A stretch of 64,000 bases of DNA from positions 62,001 to 126,000 of the forward strand of contig SUTQ01000003.1 of assembly GCA_015062805.1 (NCBI GenBank), read 5' to 3'. The notes beneath the pieces are model-generated. The model made no database searches. It worked only from the letters and a program-made list of their open reading frames with translations, and was not told the DNA's origin. The position numbers and the translations under genes are program-made. Below, in pieces: positions 20,010-27,890 of this stretch (the stretch's first letter is position 1; each line of letters starts with the position of its first letter). Source of the DNA: Methanosphaera stadtmanae. Lineage in GTDB: Archaea > Methanobacteriota > Methanobacteria > Methanobacteriales > Methanobacteriaceae.

Positions 20010-20945
20010 ATGGAATATTTAAAATCAATAAACGACGTAACATCACAGGACGAAAATTTTAATTTTATTGATATTACTGATAATTCAGATTTTATTCATG
20101 GAAATATGTTTGATAGTATCAAAGAGTTCCTTAATAAGTCTTTATACGATAGTTTTAAAAAAACCAGTAGTGGGAATAGGTTATGTTTTTCAACTTCATC
20201 AAGGAAAATTCTGCTAAAAGTAAAATTAAATAATGTTGAAGAATATCCAAATATTGTAGATTGGAATACAAAAGGGTTTGACGTTTATGAAGTAAACAAT
20301 GGAATATATTACCATAAAACGGTATTCGCACCTTTTAAAGAAAATAATATTTTTTCAGAGATTATTCATAATAAACCAAATTCTCAATTGTGTGTTTTTT
20401 TACCAAATTTTTCAAATATTGAAAAATTATTAATTGGGATTGAAAAAGATTCAGAATTAAAAAGTGTTAAATATCCAAATGAAGAAAATCCGATAATATT
20501 TTATGGAAACACGACGACTCAAGGAGCTTCTGCATCACGTAGTGGAAATTCATATCCCAATATAATCAGCAGAAAAAAAAATATGGATATGATTACTTTT
20601 ATTCATAAAGATAATGAAAATGAATATTCATTAATTAAATCATTAATTCAAAGTAAAAATAGTAATATAGTACTTCTTTTAAAACAAAACACTTTCAAAA
20701 CCAGTATCGAAGAAATACAAAAATTAAAGAAAGACACACAAAATATAATTATATTAATAGACGATGATTTCAATGATGATAATTTGAACTATGATGAATT
20801 GAATAATATGAAAATTTTTAGATATTCAGAATTATTTGAAATTAATGAATTAGATTATTTAACAACGGATAAGAAACATTTTACTGATTATGGAATGTAT
20901 ATTCTTGCTAAAAAAATATGTGAAAACATTACTGAAAATCATTAA
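20010..20945 (+). CDS. GxDLY/SGNH-family hydrolase, copy 2 (shortened and altered)
   Basis: A 311-residue paralogue of the 13625 and 33260 products. The N-terminal GFDVY motif is intact. Block I reads YGNTTTQGASAS, so the nucleophile Ser is replaced by Thr. The Asp-Lys-Lys-His dyad (TTDKKHFTDYGM) is kept. The stretch that in the other copies holds the CCRGT oxyanion region and the EIDC...IDYSR segment is shortened and replaced by Lys/Asp/Asn-rich sequence, so the protein is about 40 residues shorter. It is likely inactive or strongly altered. GGAGGTTC lies upstream of the ATG, and the gene directly abuts its companion. The next GT gene lies in the same frame right after its TAA. Confidence 0.65.
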   Translation: MEYLKSINDVTSQDENFNFIDITDNSDFIHGNMFDSIKEFLNKSLYDSFKKTSSGNRLCFSTSSRKILLKVKLNNVEEYPNIVDWNTKGFDVYEVNNGIYYHKTVFAPFKENNIFSEIIHNKPNSQLCVFLPNFSNIEKLLIGIEKDSELKSVKYPNEENPIIFYGNTTTQGASASRSGNSYPNIISRKKNMDMITFIHKDNENEYSLIKSLIQSKNSNIVLLLKQNTFKTSIEEIQKLKKDTQNIIILIDDDFNDDNLNYDELNNMKIFRYSELFEINELDYLTTDKKHFTDYGMYILAKKICENITENH

Positions 20946-20957
20946 GAGGCGATTAAA

Positions 20958-22043
20958 ATTTACAAAATATCAATAATCATTCCAGTATACAATTTAGAAA
21001 ACTTGATTGATAGGGCATTTGATTCTTTATATAATCAAAGTATCGGTTTTGAAAATTTAGAAATTATTTTTATTGATGATTGCTCAAATGATAACAGTAA
21101 AGAAAAGATTCTAAACTACTCAAAAAAATATGGGAATGTAATTGGAGTATATTTAAATGAAAATAGCGGATTTGCGGGCAAACCACGAAACGAAGGATTA
21201 AAATATGCTACTGCAGATTATATTATGTTCCTAGATCCAGACGATTATTATCTGGAAGATGCCTGTGAAACTTTATATGATAAAATAACTACAGAAAATG
21301 TAGATTTAGTTTCAGGAAACTTTTGTTTAGATAACGAATCAAACATACATTCATGGAATCACGTTAATATAACTGACGAGATTAAAGTAACTAATATTGA
21401 AGAAAAACCTTCATTATTGTTATTAGCACCCTCAATTTGGACAAAAATATATAAAAGGAAATTCATTTTAGAAAATGAAATTAAATTCGATGAAAATTTA
21501 CCGGGACAAGATGCATTATTCTTATATTATGCATTAATACATGCAAATGGTATAATTTTTATGAATAAAGTATTGGTTGTCTATTGCAAAAGAGATTATA
21601 ATAAAATAAAAGAAAAATCTATTACCGATAATAAAACTTATAAAAGATTATCTGACTATTTAAACGTATATGAAAAAATGTACCATGTACTGAATAATTA
21701 CAATAATGAATTAGTTATTGCAGTTTCCAGCCATTTTTCATATTGGAGTAATTTATTAAAAAACAGTGATATTCCTACACCAGAAAAAATTAATTTAATA
21801 CATACTTTTCAAGAGTTATTAAGAAAGACAAACAGTTATTTAACAGCAGATAATGAATTAATACAATTATTGATACCCATTCAAATGAATACAATTATCA
21901 ACATTTTAAATATTCAAAACGAGGATCTTGAAAAGAAAATGTTAAATAATTTTGATGTAACAGAAAGATATCAACAAAAAATTATAGAATTAAATAATAA
22001 ACTTTATATAGAAAATAAGAAAAATAAAACTAAAACTATTTAA
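20958..22043 (+). CDS. GT2 family glycosyltransferase, likely non-ATG (ATT) start
   Basis: This is a GT2 enzyme with IIIPVYN, FIDDCSNDNS, RNEGLKYA and metal site FLDPDD. A TTG at 21003 would delete the first beta strand (KISIIIPVYN), and the in-frame codons upstream run back to the TAA of the preceding SGNH gene at 20943-20945 without ATG, GTG or TTG. The best initiation signal is GAGGCGAT at 20946-20953, close to the GAGGTGAT used elsewhere here, followed after 4 nt by ATT at 20958. The gene therefore probably starts at ATT, or its start codon was recently mutated. The middle has PSIWTKIYKRKFI and PGQDALFL, typical of the GT2 paralogues here. It closes the plus-strand block. Confidence 0.75.
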   Translation: MYKISIIIPVYNLENLIDRAFDSLYNQSIGFENLEIIFIDDCSNDNSKEKILNYSKKYGNVIGVYLNENSGFAGKPRNEGLKYATADYIMFLDPDDYYLEDACETLYDKITTENVDLVSGNFCLDNESNIHSWNHVNITDEIKVTNIEEKPSLLLLAPSIWTKIYKRKFILENEIKFDENLPGQDALFLYYALIHANGIIFMNKVLVVYCKRDYNKIKEKSITDNKTYKRLSDYLNVYEKMYHVLNNYNNELVIAVSSHFSYWSNLLKNSDIPTPEKINLIHTFQELLRKTNSYLTADNELIQLLIPIQMNTIINILNIQNEDLEKKMLNNFDVTERYQQKIIELNNKLYIENKKNKTKTI

Positions 22044-22141
22044 GAATAAAGCAATAAACAATTCTCAAACAATAATAAGGATAAATTAAATTCTTTAATG
22101 AAAATTCTTAAAAAAAATAGATTTAAAAAGAAAAGGTTAAG

Positions 22142-23536
22142 TTAATTACCAAAATTAAATAATTTTGCCAATTTAAGACTATTAGAAGATTTTAAACTAT
22201 CATTAAACTCTTTTATTGATTCATATTCATCAATTAATATTTGACGTTTGTTATTTAAATCATCGAGTTTGTTACGATTATTATATAATTCCCTAATTAT
22301 TTCAAATTCAGAAGATTGTGTTGAAATTGATATTTGTTCCATGATTTTTTTATTTCTATAAGTTATTTTATTAAAAATATCATAATATAATTCATCCTGA
22401 TATAATTCAACAACAAAATTTCTCATTGCATGGAAATAATCTTCTTTTTCTTCTGTTGATACATTCCAATATTGTTTATAAATATCCGAAAATAAACCAT
22501 TAAAGTCAATTTTTTTAGTAATGTTGTTACTTTTCATTTTGTTTGCATATGCATTTCTTAAGTGATCAAATTCAAAACTATTATTTGAAATTAAAACTTG
22601 TTCGAATAGTTTTTTATTTCCATAACTTAAATTTGAATGAAGGTTTTCAACATATTTTGGATTATTAATTATTTTAATAAAGTCTTTTTTCAATTCATTA
22701 AAGAATGTTTCTTTAAATTCTGGTTTAATCTTCTTATAACGCATCATATTTATTCTGACTTTGAAATTCCATAGATTCTTTTGGAAATTTTCATATTCCC
22801 CATGTTTTTCAAAAGTATCTATAACTAAGTTTGTCACATCAATAGAATTTAAAAATCTTAAGTCACCTGCAGTAGTTGAAGAAGTAGAATACCATCTACG
22901 GATAAATAAGAATTCATTCAAGAAACAAACTCTCTCTGCAGACAACAAAGCATTATAAAAAAATACATTATCTTCAAAAATTAATCCTTCAGGGAAAATA
23001 ATATTATTATTAATTATGAAATCTCTTTTATATAATTTACTCCAAGGAGTTACACTCATTTCAAAGATTAATTCACCTAAATCTTTATAATTAAATACTG
23101 AATCCCCAACCAAGTTATATACTTTATTCATAGAATATACTTCACTTTCATAATACTCGTCTCTTGCATTATTATAATTTATTGCTTTAAATATTACGAA
23201 ATCTACATCCTTCTCTTCTGCCCTATTATAAGATAATTCCAAAGCATTCAATTCTAAAACATCATCCGAATCCATCAAAAATAGATAATCCCCCGTTGCC
23301 ATGGAGATTCCTCTATTGGTAGCAACTGCATGTCCACCATTTTCTTGAGAATAAACTTTCATACGAGAATCTTTTTCAGCATATTCCTCTAATATTTGTA
23401 ATGAATTATCGGGAGATCCATCATTTATACAAATTATCTCAATGTCTTTAAAAGTTTGATTTATCAAACTATCTAAACAATCCGCTAAATAATTTTCAAC
23501 ATTATAAACTGGAACAACAACTGATATTTTTACCAT
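22142..23536 (-). CDS. GT2 family glycosyltransferase with long C-terminal extension (paralogue group B)
   Basis: Intact GT2 motifs are ISVVVPVYNVE, INDGSPDNS and LMDSDD near residue 88. It shares TPWSKLY, FPEGLIFEDN and RRWYSTSST with the products at 7753 and 29265. The extra 120 residues at the C-terminus contain a second copy of the 'KK-hhEQhhIS-xxxFEhhR' segment (LFEQVLISNNSFEFDHLR, then IMEQISISTQSSEFEIIR). They end SSNSLKLAKLFNFGN, a variant of the SNSWKLT tail. An AATGTGAT Shine-Dalgarno precedes the ATG. It follows the 23549 gene by 12 nt, the same partner type as in the 11111-7753 block. Confidence 0.87.
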   Translation of the reverse strand: MVKISVVVPVYNVENYLADCLDSLINQTFKDIEIICINDGSPDNSLQILEEYAEKDSRMKVYSQENGGHAVATNRGISMATGDYLFLMDSDDVLELNALELSYNRAEEKDVDFVIFKAINYNNARDEYYESEVYSMNKVYNLVGDSVFNYKDLGELIFEMSVTPWSKLYKRDFIINNNIIFPEGLIFEDNVFFYNALLSAERVCFLNEFLFIRRWYSTSSTTAGDLRFLNSIDVTNLVIDTFEKHGEYENFQKNLWNFKVRINMMRYKKIKPEFKETFFNELKKDFIKIINNPKYVENLHSNLSYGNKKLFEQVLISNNSFEFDHLRNAYANKMKSNNITKKIDFNGLFSDIYKQYWNVSTEEKEDYFHAMRNFVVELYQDELYYDIFNKITYRNKKIMEQISISTQSSEFEIIRELYNNRNKLDDLNNKRQILIDEYESIKEFNDSLKSSNSLKLAKLFNFGN

Positions 23537-23548
23537 AAAATCACATTC

Positions 23549-24793
23549 CTATTTTAAATAATGTTTAATATCTCGTAAAAATTTAGTATGCTTCCAAGCA
23601 CCTGAAGATAAAATCGCTTCATTAGAATCTTTTAACTCTTGAATTTGTTCCGGAAGTATTTTTAAATCATTGCTTATTTCTTCAAAATTCCTTTTTTCTT
23701 GATTAAATTTATCATAAACTTGTGCATATGATTGTTGGATAAATTCGTCCTTATCAACAAATTCTTCAATATCTTTAGTATATTGTTTTATTTGATTAAA
23801 ATCTATAAAGAAATCATTAGTCAATGTTTTATTTACCAAATCTTCTTTAATTTTCAATAGATTTTCTATATCTTCATCAGAAATCTTTTCTGAAGGTCTG
23901 ATTTTTGATAAATAGGAATATGGATAAGAATCTTTTTCGAAATACTTGTCTATGTCAAATATTTTATAGACTAAATCAATATATTCTTGATCATTTTCGC
24001 GTTCTTTGATTCTTAAAATAGTTATAAATGTATTTTTATATGCATTTGAAACTGAAGTAAAACCTTCTTTATCTAATATATCAAATGTTTGCTTATAATG
24101 ATTCAAATAGTCTATTTTCTTTTCAGTAGTATTAATTTTGTCATTTGCCTGACCAGCTGCATTATAATAATATCCATATAAATCAGAATTTACTGCGTAT
24201 ACTTTATCAACTTTAGTTAAAATTTCAGCTAAAAATACTGGATCCTGACCTCTGGACAAATTAGGAAAACGAATGTTAAATTTGTTTAAGAAACTTCTCT
24301 TAAAAATATTTTTATAAAAAGCCCAAGGAATACCATATTCTTCCGGTTCTATTTCACACTCTTCAGAAAAATACATATAATTTTTTTCTGCATAATTAAA
24401 ATTTTCTTCTATAACATCCTCGTTTGAAACACGTACTAAATTACCACCGACTATATCAGCATCATTTTTTATTCCAAAATTATACATTTTTTCTAATGCG
24501 TCTTTATCAACAAAAATATCATCAACATCTAAAAATGCAATATATTCCCCAACTGCATTATTCATTCCATTATTTCTGGCTTTTCCAGAACCACTATTTT
24601 TTTGATTTAATATTTTAATGAAATCATGTTCTTTTTGTAATTCTTCTAAGATTTCTAAAGAATTATCTGTAGATTCATCATTAACACAAATAATTTCAAG
24701 ATCTTTTAGCGTTTGTTCTAATACACTATTTATAGATCTTTTTAGAAATTTAGATCCGTTATATACAGGCATGACAATTGAAATTTTAACCAT
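23549..24793 (-). CDS. GT2 family glycosyltransferase (paralogue group D)
   Basis: A 414-residue paralogue of the 9882-11111 product, with ISIVMPVYN, VNDESTDNS (Glu for the usual Gly) and metal site FLDVDD near residue 90. PEEYGIPWAFYKNI and FPNLSRGQDPVFLA in the middle match that paralogue closely. The C-terminal 90 residues are coiled-coil-like and end SSGAWKHTKFLRDIKHYLK, again the tail motif. A GGAGGAG Shine-Dalgarno precedes the ATG. It leads a two-gene minus-strand unit with the 22142 gene. The D-then-B gene order repeats the order in 11111-7753, indicating duplication of a block rather than of single genes. Confidence 0.88.
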   Translation of the reverse strand: MVKISIVMPVYNGSKFLKRSINSVLEQTLKDLEIICVNDESTDNSLEILEELQKEHDFIKILNQKNSGSGKARNNGMNNAVGEYIAFLDVDDIFVDKDALEKMYNFGIKNDADIVGGNLVRVSNEDVIEENFNYAEKNYMYFSEECEIEPEEYGIPWAFYKNIFKRSFLNKFNIRFPNLSRGQDPVFLAEILTKVDKVYAVNSDLYGYYYNAAGQANDKINTTEKKIDYLNHYKQTFDILDKEGFTSVSNAYKNTFITILRIKERENDQEYIDLVYKIFDIDKYFEKDSYPYSYLSKIRPSEKISDEDIENLLKIKEDLVNKTLTNDFFIDFNQIKQYTKDIEEFVDKDEFIQQSYAQVYDKFNQEKRNFEEISNDLKILPEQIQELKDSNEAILSSGAWKHTKFLRDIKHYLK

Positions 24794-25279
24794 TATTCTC
24801 CTCCAAACATATCAAATTACGATTAATATTTTAAAATTAATTAATTATATTTAATTAATAAAATATAAATTTTTGGTATTTAATATTAAAAAAAATGAGA
24901 AGTAGCTAATCATCTATAAAATAAATATTATCAAATTAAAAAAAAAAGGATTGTTTCGTTTTTCTAATATCAAATATTGAAAAATCTTTTTAATCAAATT
25001 TATATGATAACTTACATAATATAAACTTGATTAATATACCTCTACCTAATTACTAAGACATGTATAAAATACTTAAGTATACAACAATTAAAAATATAGG
25101 TACTTATTTAAAAATGGATTAAATTAATCAAGAATCTAATTTACTTAACAATGATGAATAATTTTCAAAAAATGAAACATTATATCTATATACTGTAGAT
25201 ATTTTTTAAAAAACAAGTGATTAAATAAAAAAATTAATTATAATCGAAATTATCAAAAAAATAGTAAAATAAGAAAAAA
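24794..25279. other. 486-nt A+T-rich spacer without a recognisable gene
   Basis: Both strands were read. Only short frames are present, the longest without clear ribosome binding sites. It contains the promoter region of the minus-strand 23549-22142 unit near its left end and an A/T-rich transcript end for the cytidylyltransferase gene near its right end. A short inverted repeat (ATCTA...TAGAT, 25186-25202) precedes T6. No tRNA, repeat array or insertion sequence is visible. Confidence 0.5.
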
Positions 25280-25999
25280 TTATGAATTTAATTTTTTTCT
25301 TCTTTCTTTCATTAAAACATAACCTTCAAAAAGATCCAAATCTTCTTTAGTTGTAATTTTAAGATTTATTTGATTGCCCTTAGAAAAATAAATTTCTTCA
25401 CCCATCAAATACATCAATGTTGTAGTATGTGGTTCTACTTTCTCTATCAATCCTTTTTCTATGGCCTCATCATACAAGTTAGTAACATATGAAAATTTAA
25501 AACACTGTGGTGCATTAAATATTACAACTTTATCCCTATCAATCCAAGTAGTTGATTTATCACCATCATTACTACCCAATAATAACAAGGATGACATAGC
25601 TGGAGAAGAGTTACCTTTTTCTTTACATACTCTTATTGCATCAGAAATAACATCATCAGTAACAAAAGGTGAAGCACCATAATGTACTAAAACAATATCC
25701 TCATCATTAATTTTCCCTTTAAGATTATTTATTCCATTTATAACAGAGTGTTGAAAATCTTCTCCACCAGGAGTTATCCATTTAACTTTATCAAGATTAT
25801 ATTGTTCAACTAAATCCTTTAAATACTCAATGTGACTTTCAATACAAACGACTTCTATTGCATCAATTTCAGGATGATTTTGAAATGCCTCAATAGTGTA
25901 CACTAATACAGGTTTTCCCAAGATATCAACAAATTGTTTTGGTCGATCAGCACCTAGTCTTGAACCAACGCCTCCAGCTAATATAATCGGAATATTCAT
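25280..25999 (-). CDS. IspD/TarI-family cytidylyltransferase
   Basis: It is predicted to couple CTP with a polyol or sugar phosphate to give a CDP-activated precursor. The N-terminal signature LAGGVGSRLGADRPKQF is that of the IspD/TarI family, with the catalytic Lys in PKQF, and NLKITTKEDL is typical of the C-terminus. Archaea make isoprenoids by the mevalonate route, so a TarI-like cell-surface role fits better than IspD. The usual HDAARPF motif reads HYGASPF, so the metal-binding Asp and the Arg are absent; this marks a divergent subgroup. Its ATG overlaps the stop of the LicC-LicA-like gene by 1 nt (TAATG) with a GAGGAGAT Shine-Dalgarno, so the two are translationally coupled. No TarJ-like dehydrogenase is seen. 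Confidence 0.83.
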   Translation of the reverse strand: MNIPIILAGGVGSRLGADRPKQFVDILGKPVLVYTIEAFQNHPEIDAIEVVCIESHIEYLKDLVEQYNLDKVKWITPGGEDFQHSVINGINNLKGKINDEDIVLVHYGASPFVTDDVISDAIRVCKEKGNSSPAMSSLLLLGSNDGDKSTTWIDRDKVVIFNAPQCFKFSYVTNLYDEAIEKGLIEKVEPHTTTLMYLMGEEIYFSKGNQINLKITTKEDLDLFEGYVLMKERRKKLNS

Positions 26000-27597
26000 T
26001 ATATCTCCTCATAACTCAATAAAACATCATCTATATTATCTAAAATATATCTATATGAAGTTAAGAAGAAAAATCCATCTTCTTCTCCTACACTACCTTT
26101 AAATAATCCCCAACTTATCCAGTATAACGCATTTAATATGGATTGTCCCATTGCATGCCTATGCTCTAACTCAGTCAATTCTCTACCATAAAATGCTTTT
26201 AATAATTTTTCCCGTACTTCCTCAGAATACTCGTATCTAGTAAATATACTACATACATCATTTGCAGGATCATTTATTCCAGAATATTCCCAGTCAATTA
26301 AGTAAAAATCACCTTCTTCAGTTGATATGAAATTAGGCTCATAAACATCATGATGACTAACAACTAACTCAATACCATACTTTTCTCTTTCTTGTTTTAC
26401 ATAACTATCTACTTGATCAATTTTAGAGAATAATTCTTCAAATTCCTTAAATAAGTTTCCTTTTGTTCTACAAGCTTTAGTAATTAATTTTTTTGATTCG
26501 ACAACATTATCAAACAATTTTGCTTCATCAGACAATGGTATTTCATGAGTTTTATGCAATGCATCCATTACTTGTTTTAAATGTGTTTCATTATTTAAAA
26601 TATCACATGGAATAATATTTTGTATAAAATGAGATATTTTCCATCCTGTTTTATCCATATAAATTAATGATTTGTCTAATCCATACTCTTTAGCTTTGTA
26701 TTGTGTATATAATTCCGTTCTTCTGTCAATTAAATTGTCCGCAGTTCCTCCAGGATGTCTATACACATATTCATGACCCTCTATAGAAAATTTAAATGAA
26801 ACATTCGTTAATCCTGCCTGGATTACTTCAATATCCTTAATATCATTAGGATGACAATCCAATGTTTTACAGATGTTACTAATAATTTCAGAGTCTACAT
26901 TTAATAAGAAATCAGAATCAAATTGCCTTAAATCATCTATTGAATCAAATTCCAATAATTCCTTTGAATCAAACTTATTCATATAAAGCGTTAATTCCTT
27001 TATGTGTGTAGCATAAAATTCTTCCCAGAACATATTAGCTATTCCAAAATCATTTATTTCCTCTTCTAATCTTTCTCTGAAAATTTTTGAAAAGCCTTCA
27101 TTAAAATATGCATGAGCTATCATAGCCATACTATTTTCTCCACCCACATAACAACCAGTAATTATGTCAGCATCTGAATTATCTATAGAAAATTCACGGA
27201 ATTTATCAGATATATATGTACATGCACGATAAGACCTGTTTTCTTCATTATTATCTATAAATGGATTAGTTAAAAAATAGTGATCGGCACAACAAATATA
27301 TGTATTTTTTAGATATTCCCTTGTTACATACAATGAGTATATATTTCCAAATTTACCATAAGTGTTATTTACAACTAATTTAACTTGAGGATACTTTTGT
27401 TCGAGATAGAAAAATTTTTCTTTCATATATCCTATTACAACACAGATTTCATTTACTCCTGCTTCAATCAACTGTTCAATTTGTCTTTCTATCAAGACTT
27501 CTCCTCTTACTATAAAGAGTCCTTTAGGTTTTTCATAACTGAATGGTGCAAATCTATCTGATTTTCCTGCTGCCATTATTATTGCATTTTTTTCCAT
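25999..27597 (-). CDS. LicC-LicA-like fusion: nucleotidyltransferase plus choline-kinase-like domain
   Basis: It is predicted to phosphorylate choline (or a related amino-alcohol) and activate it as a CDP derivative. Residues 1-230 are a nucleotidyltransferase of the LicC type, with IIMAAGKSDRF, EKPKGLF and VVIGYM. The C-terminal half (about 245-532) is a choline/aminoglycoside-kinase fold. It has the catalytic HHDVYEPN at 415-422 (Brenner motif HxDxxxxN) and LIDWEYSGINDPANDV from Asp435, which matches the choline kinase motif. GAGGTGT precedes the ATG. It is coupled to the TarI-like gene and lies 3 kb from a LicD-domain gene. Such fusions are known in bacteria, so acquisition by transfer is likely. 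Choline specificity is inferred; ethanolamine or another alcohol is possible. Confidence 0.85.
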   Translation of the reverse strand: MEKNAIIMAAGKSDRFAPFSYEKPKGLFIVRGEVLIERQIEQLIEAGVNEICVVIGYMKEKFFYLEQKYPQVKLVVNNTYGKFGNIYSLYVTREYLKNTYICCADHYFLTNPFIDNNEENRSYRACTYISDKFREFSIDNSDADIITGCYVGGENSMAMIAHAYFNEGFSKIFRERLEEEINDFGIANMFWEEFYATHIKELTLYMNKFDSKELLEFDSIDDLRQFDSDFLLNVDSEIISNICKTLDCHPNDIKDIEVIQAGLTNVSFKFSIEGHEYVYRHPGGTADNLIDRRTELYTQYKAKEYGLDKSLIYMDKTGWKISHFIQNIIPCDILNNETHLKQVMDALHKTHEIPLSDEAKLFDNVVESKKLITKACRTKGNLFKEFEELFSKIDQVDSYVKQEREKYGIELVVSHHDVYEPNFISTEEGDFYLIDWEYSGINDPANDVCSIFTRYEYSEEVREKLLKAFYGRELTELEHRHAMGQSILNALYWISWGLFKGSVGEEDGFFFLTSYRYILDNIDDVLLSYEEI

Positions 27598-27890
27598 GTG
27601 TTACACCTCAAAATATTAAATTACTATCTAATCATTAACACTCAATGAAAATGAATATTATAATAGTTATTTTGTTTTAAGTTAATAATAATATTTTTCA
27701 AATAGTAAATACTCATAATCTTAAACTATTATCTTGCTAATCTAAATTAGTTTTTCTTTAAAAAGGTCTTTAAGAGATGATTTAAAATAAAAAAATTAAA
27801 TAACGTTAAAAATTTAAAAAAAAGTATTAATTAAATAAAAAAAGAATGAAGGATTATTTTAAATGATTCCATATTAGATGTTTATATGTG
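27598..27890. other. 293-nt A+T-rich spacer
   Basis: This spacer lies between the LicC-LicA-like gene and the end of the 27891-29189 gene, both on the minus strand. No ORF with a ribosome binding site and no stable RNA fold is evident. It probably holds the terminator of the upstream unit and the promoter of the licCA-like operon. Confidence 0.4.

Noticed and set aside
24794-25279. A possible small gene or decayed GT remnant in the 486-nt spacer
   Set aside because: Frames are short, interrupted by stops and lack ribosome binding sites. Similarity to nearby GT tails was too weak to support a pseudogene.
25280-25999. Annotation of the cytidylyltransferase as IspD of the MEP pathway
   Set aside because: Archaea use mevalonate, the HDAARPF motif is changed and the gene is coupled to a LicC-LicA-like fusion, so a TarI-like role is more likely.
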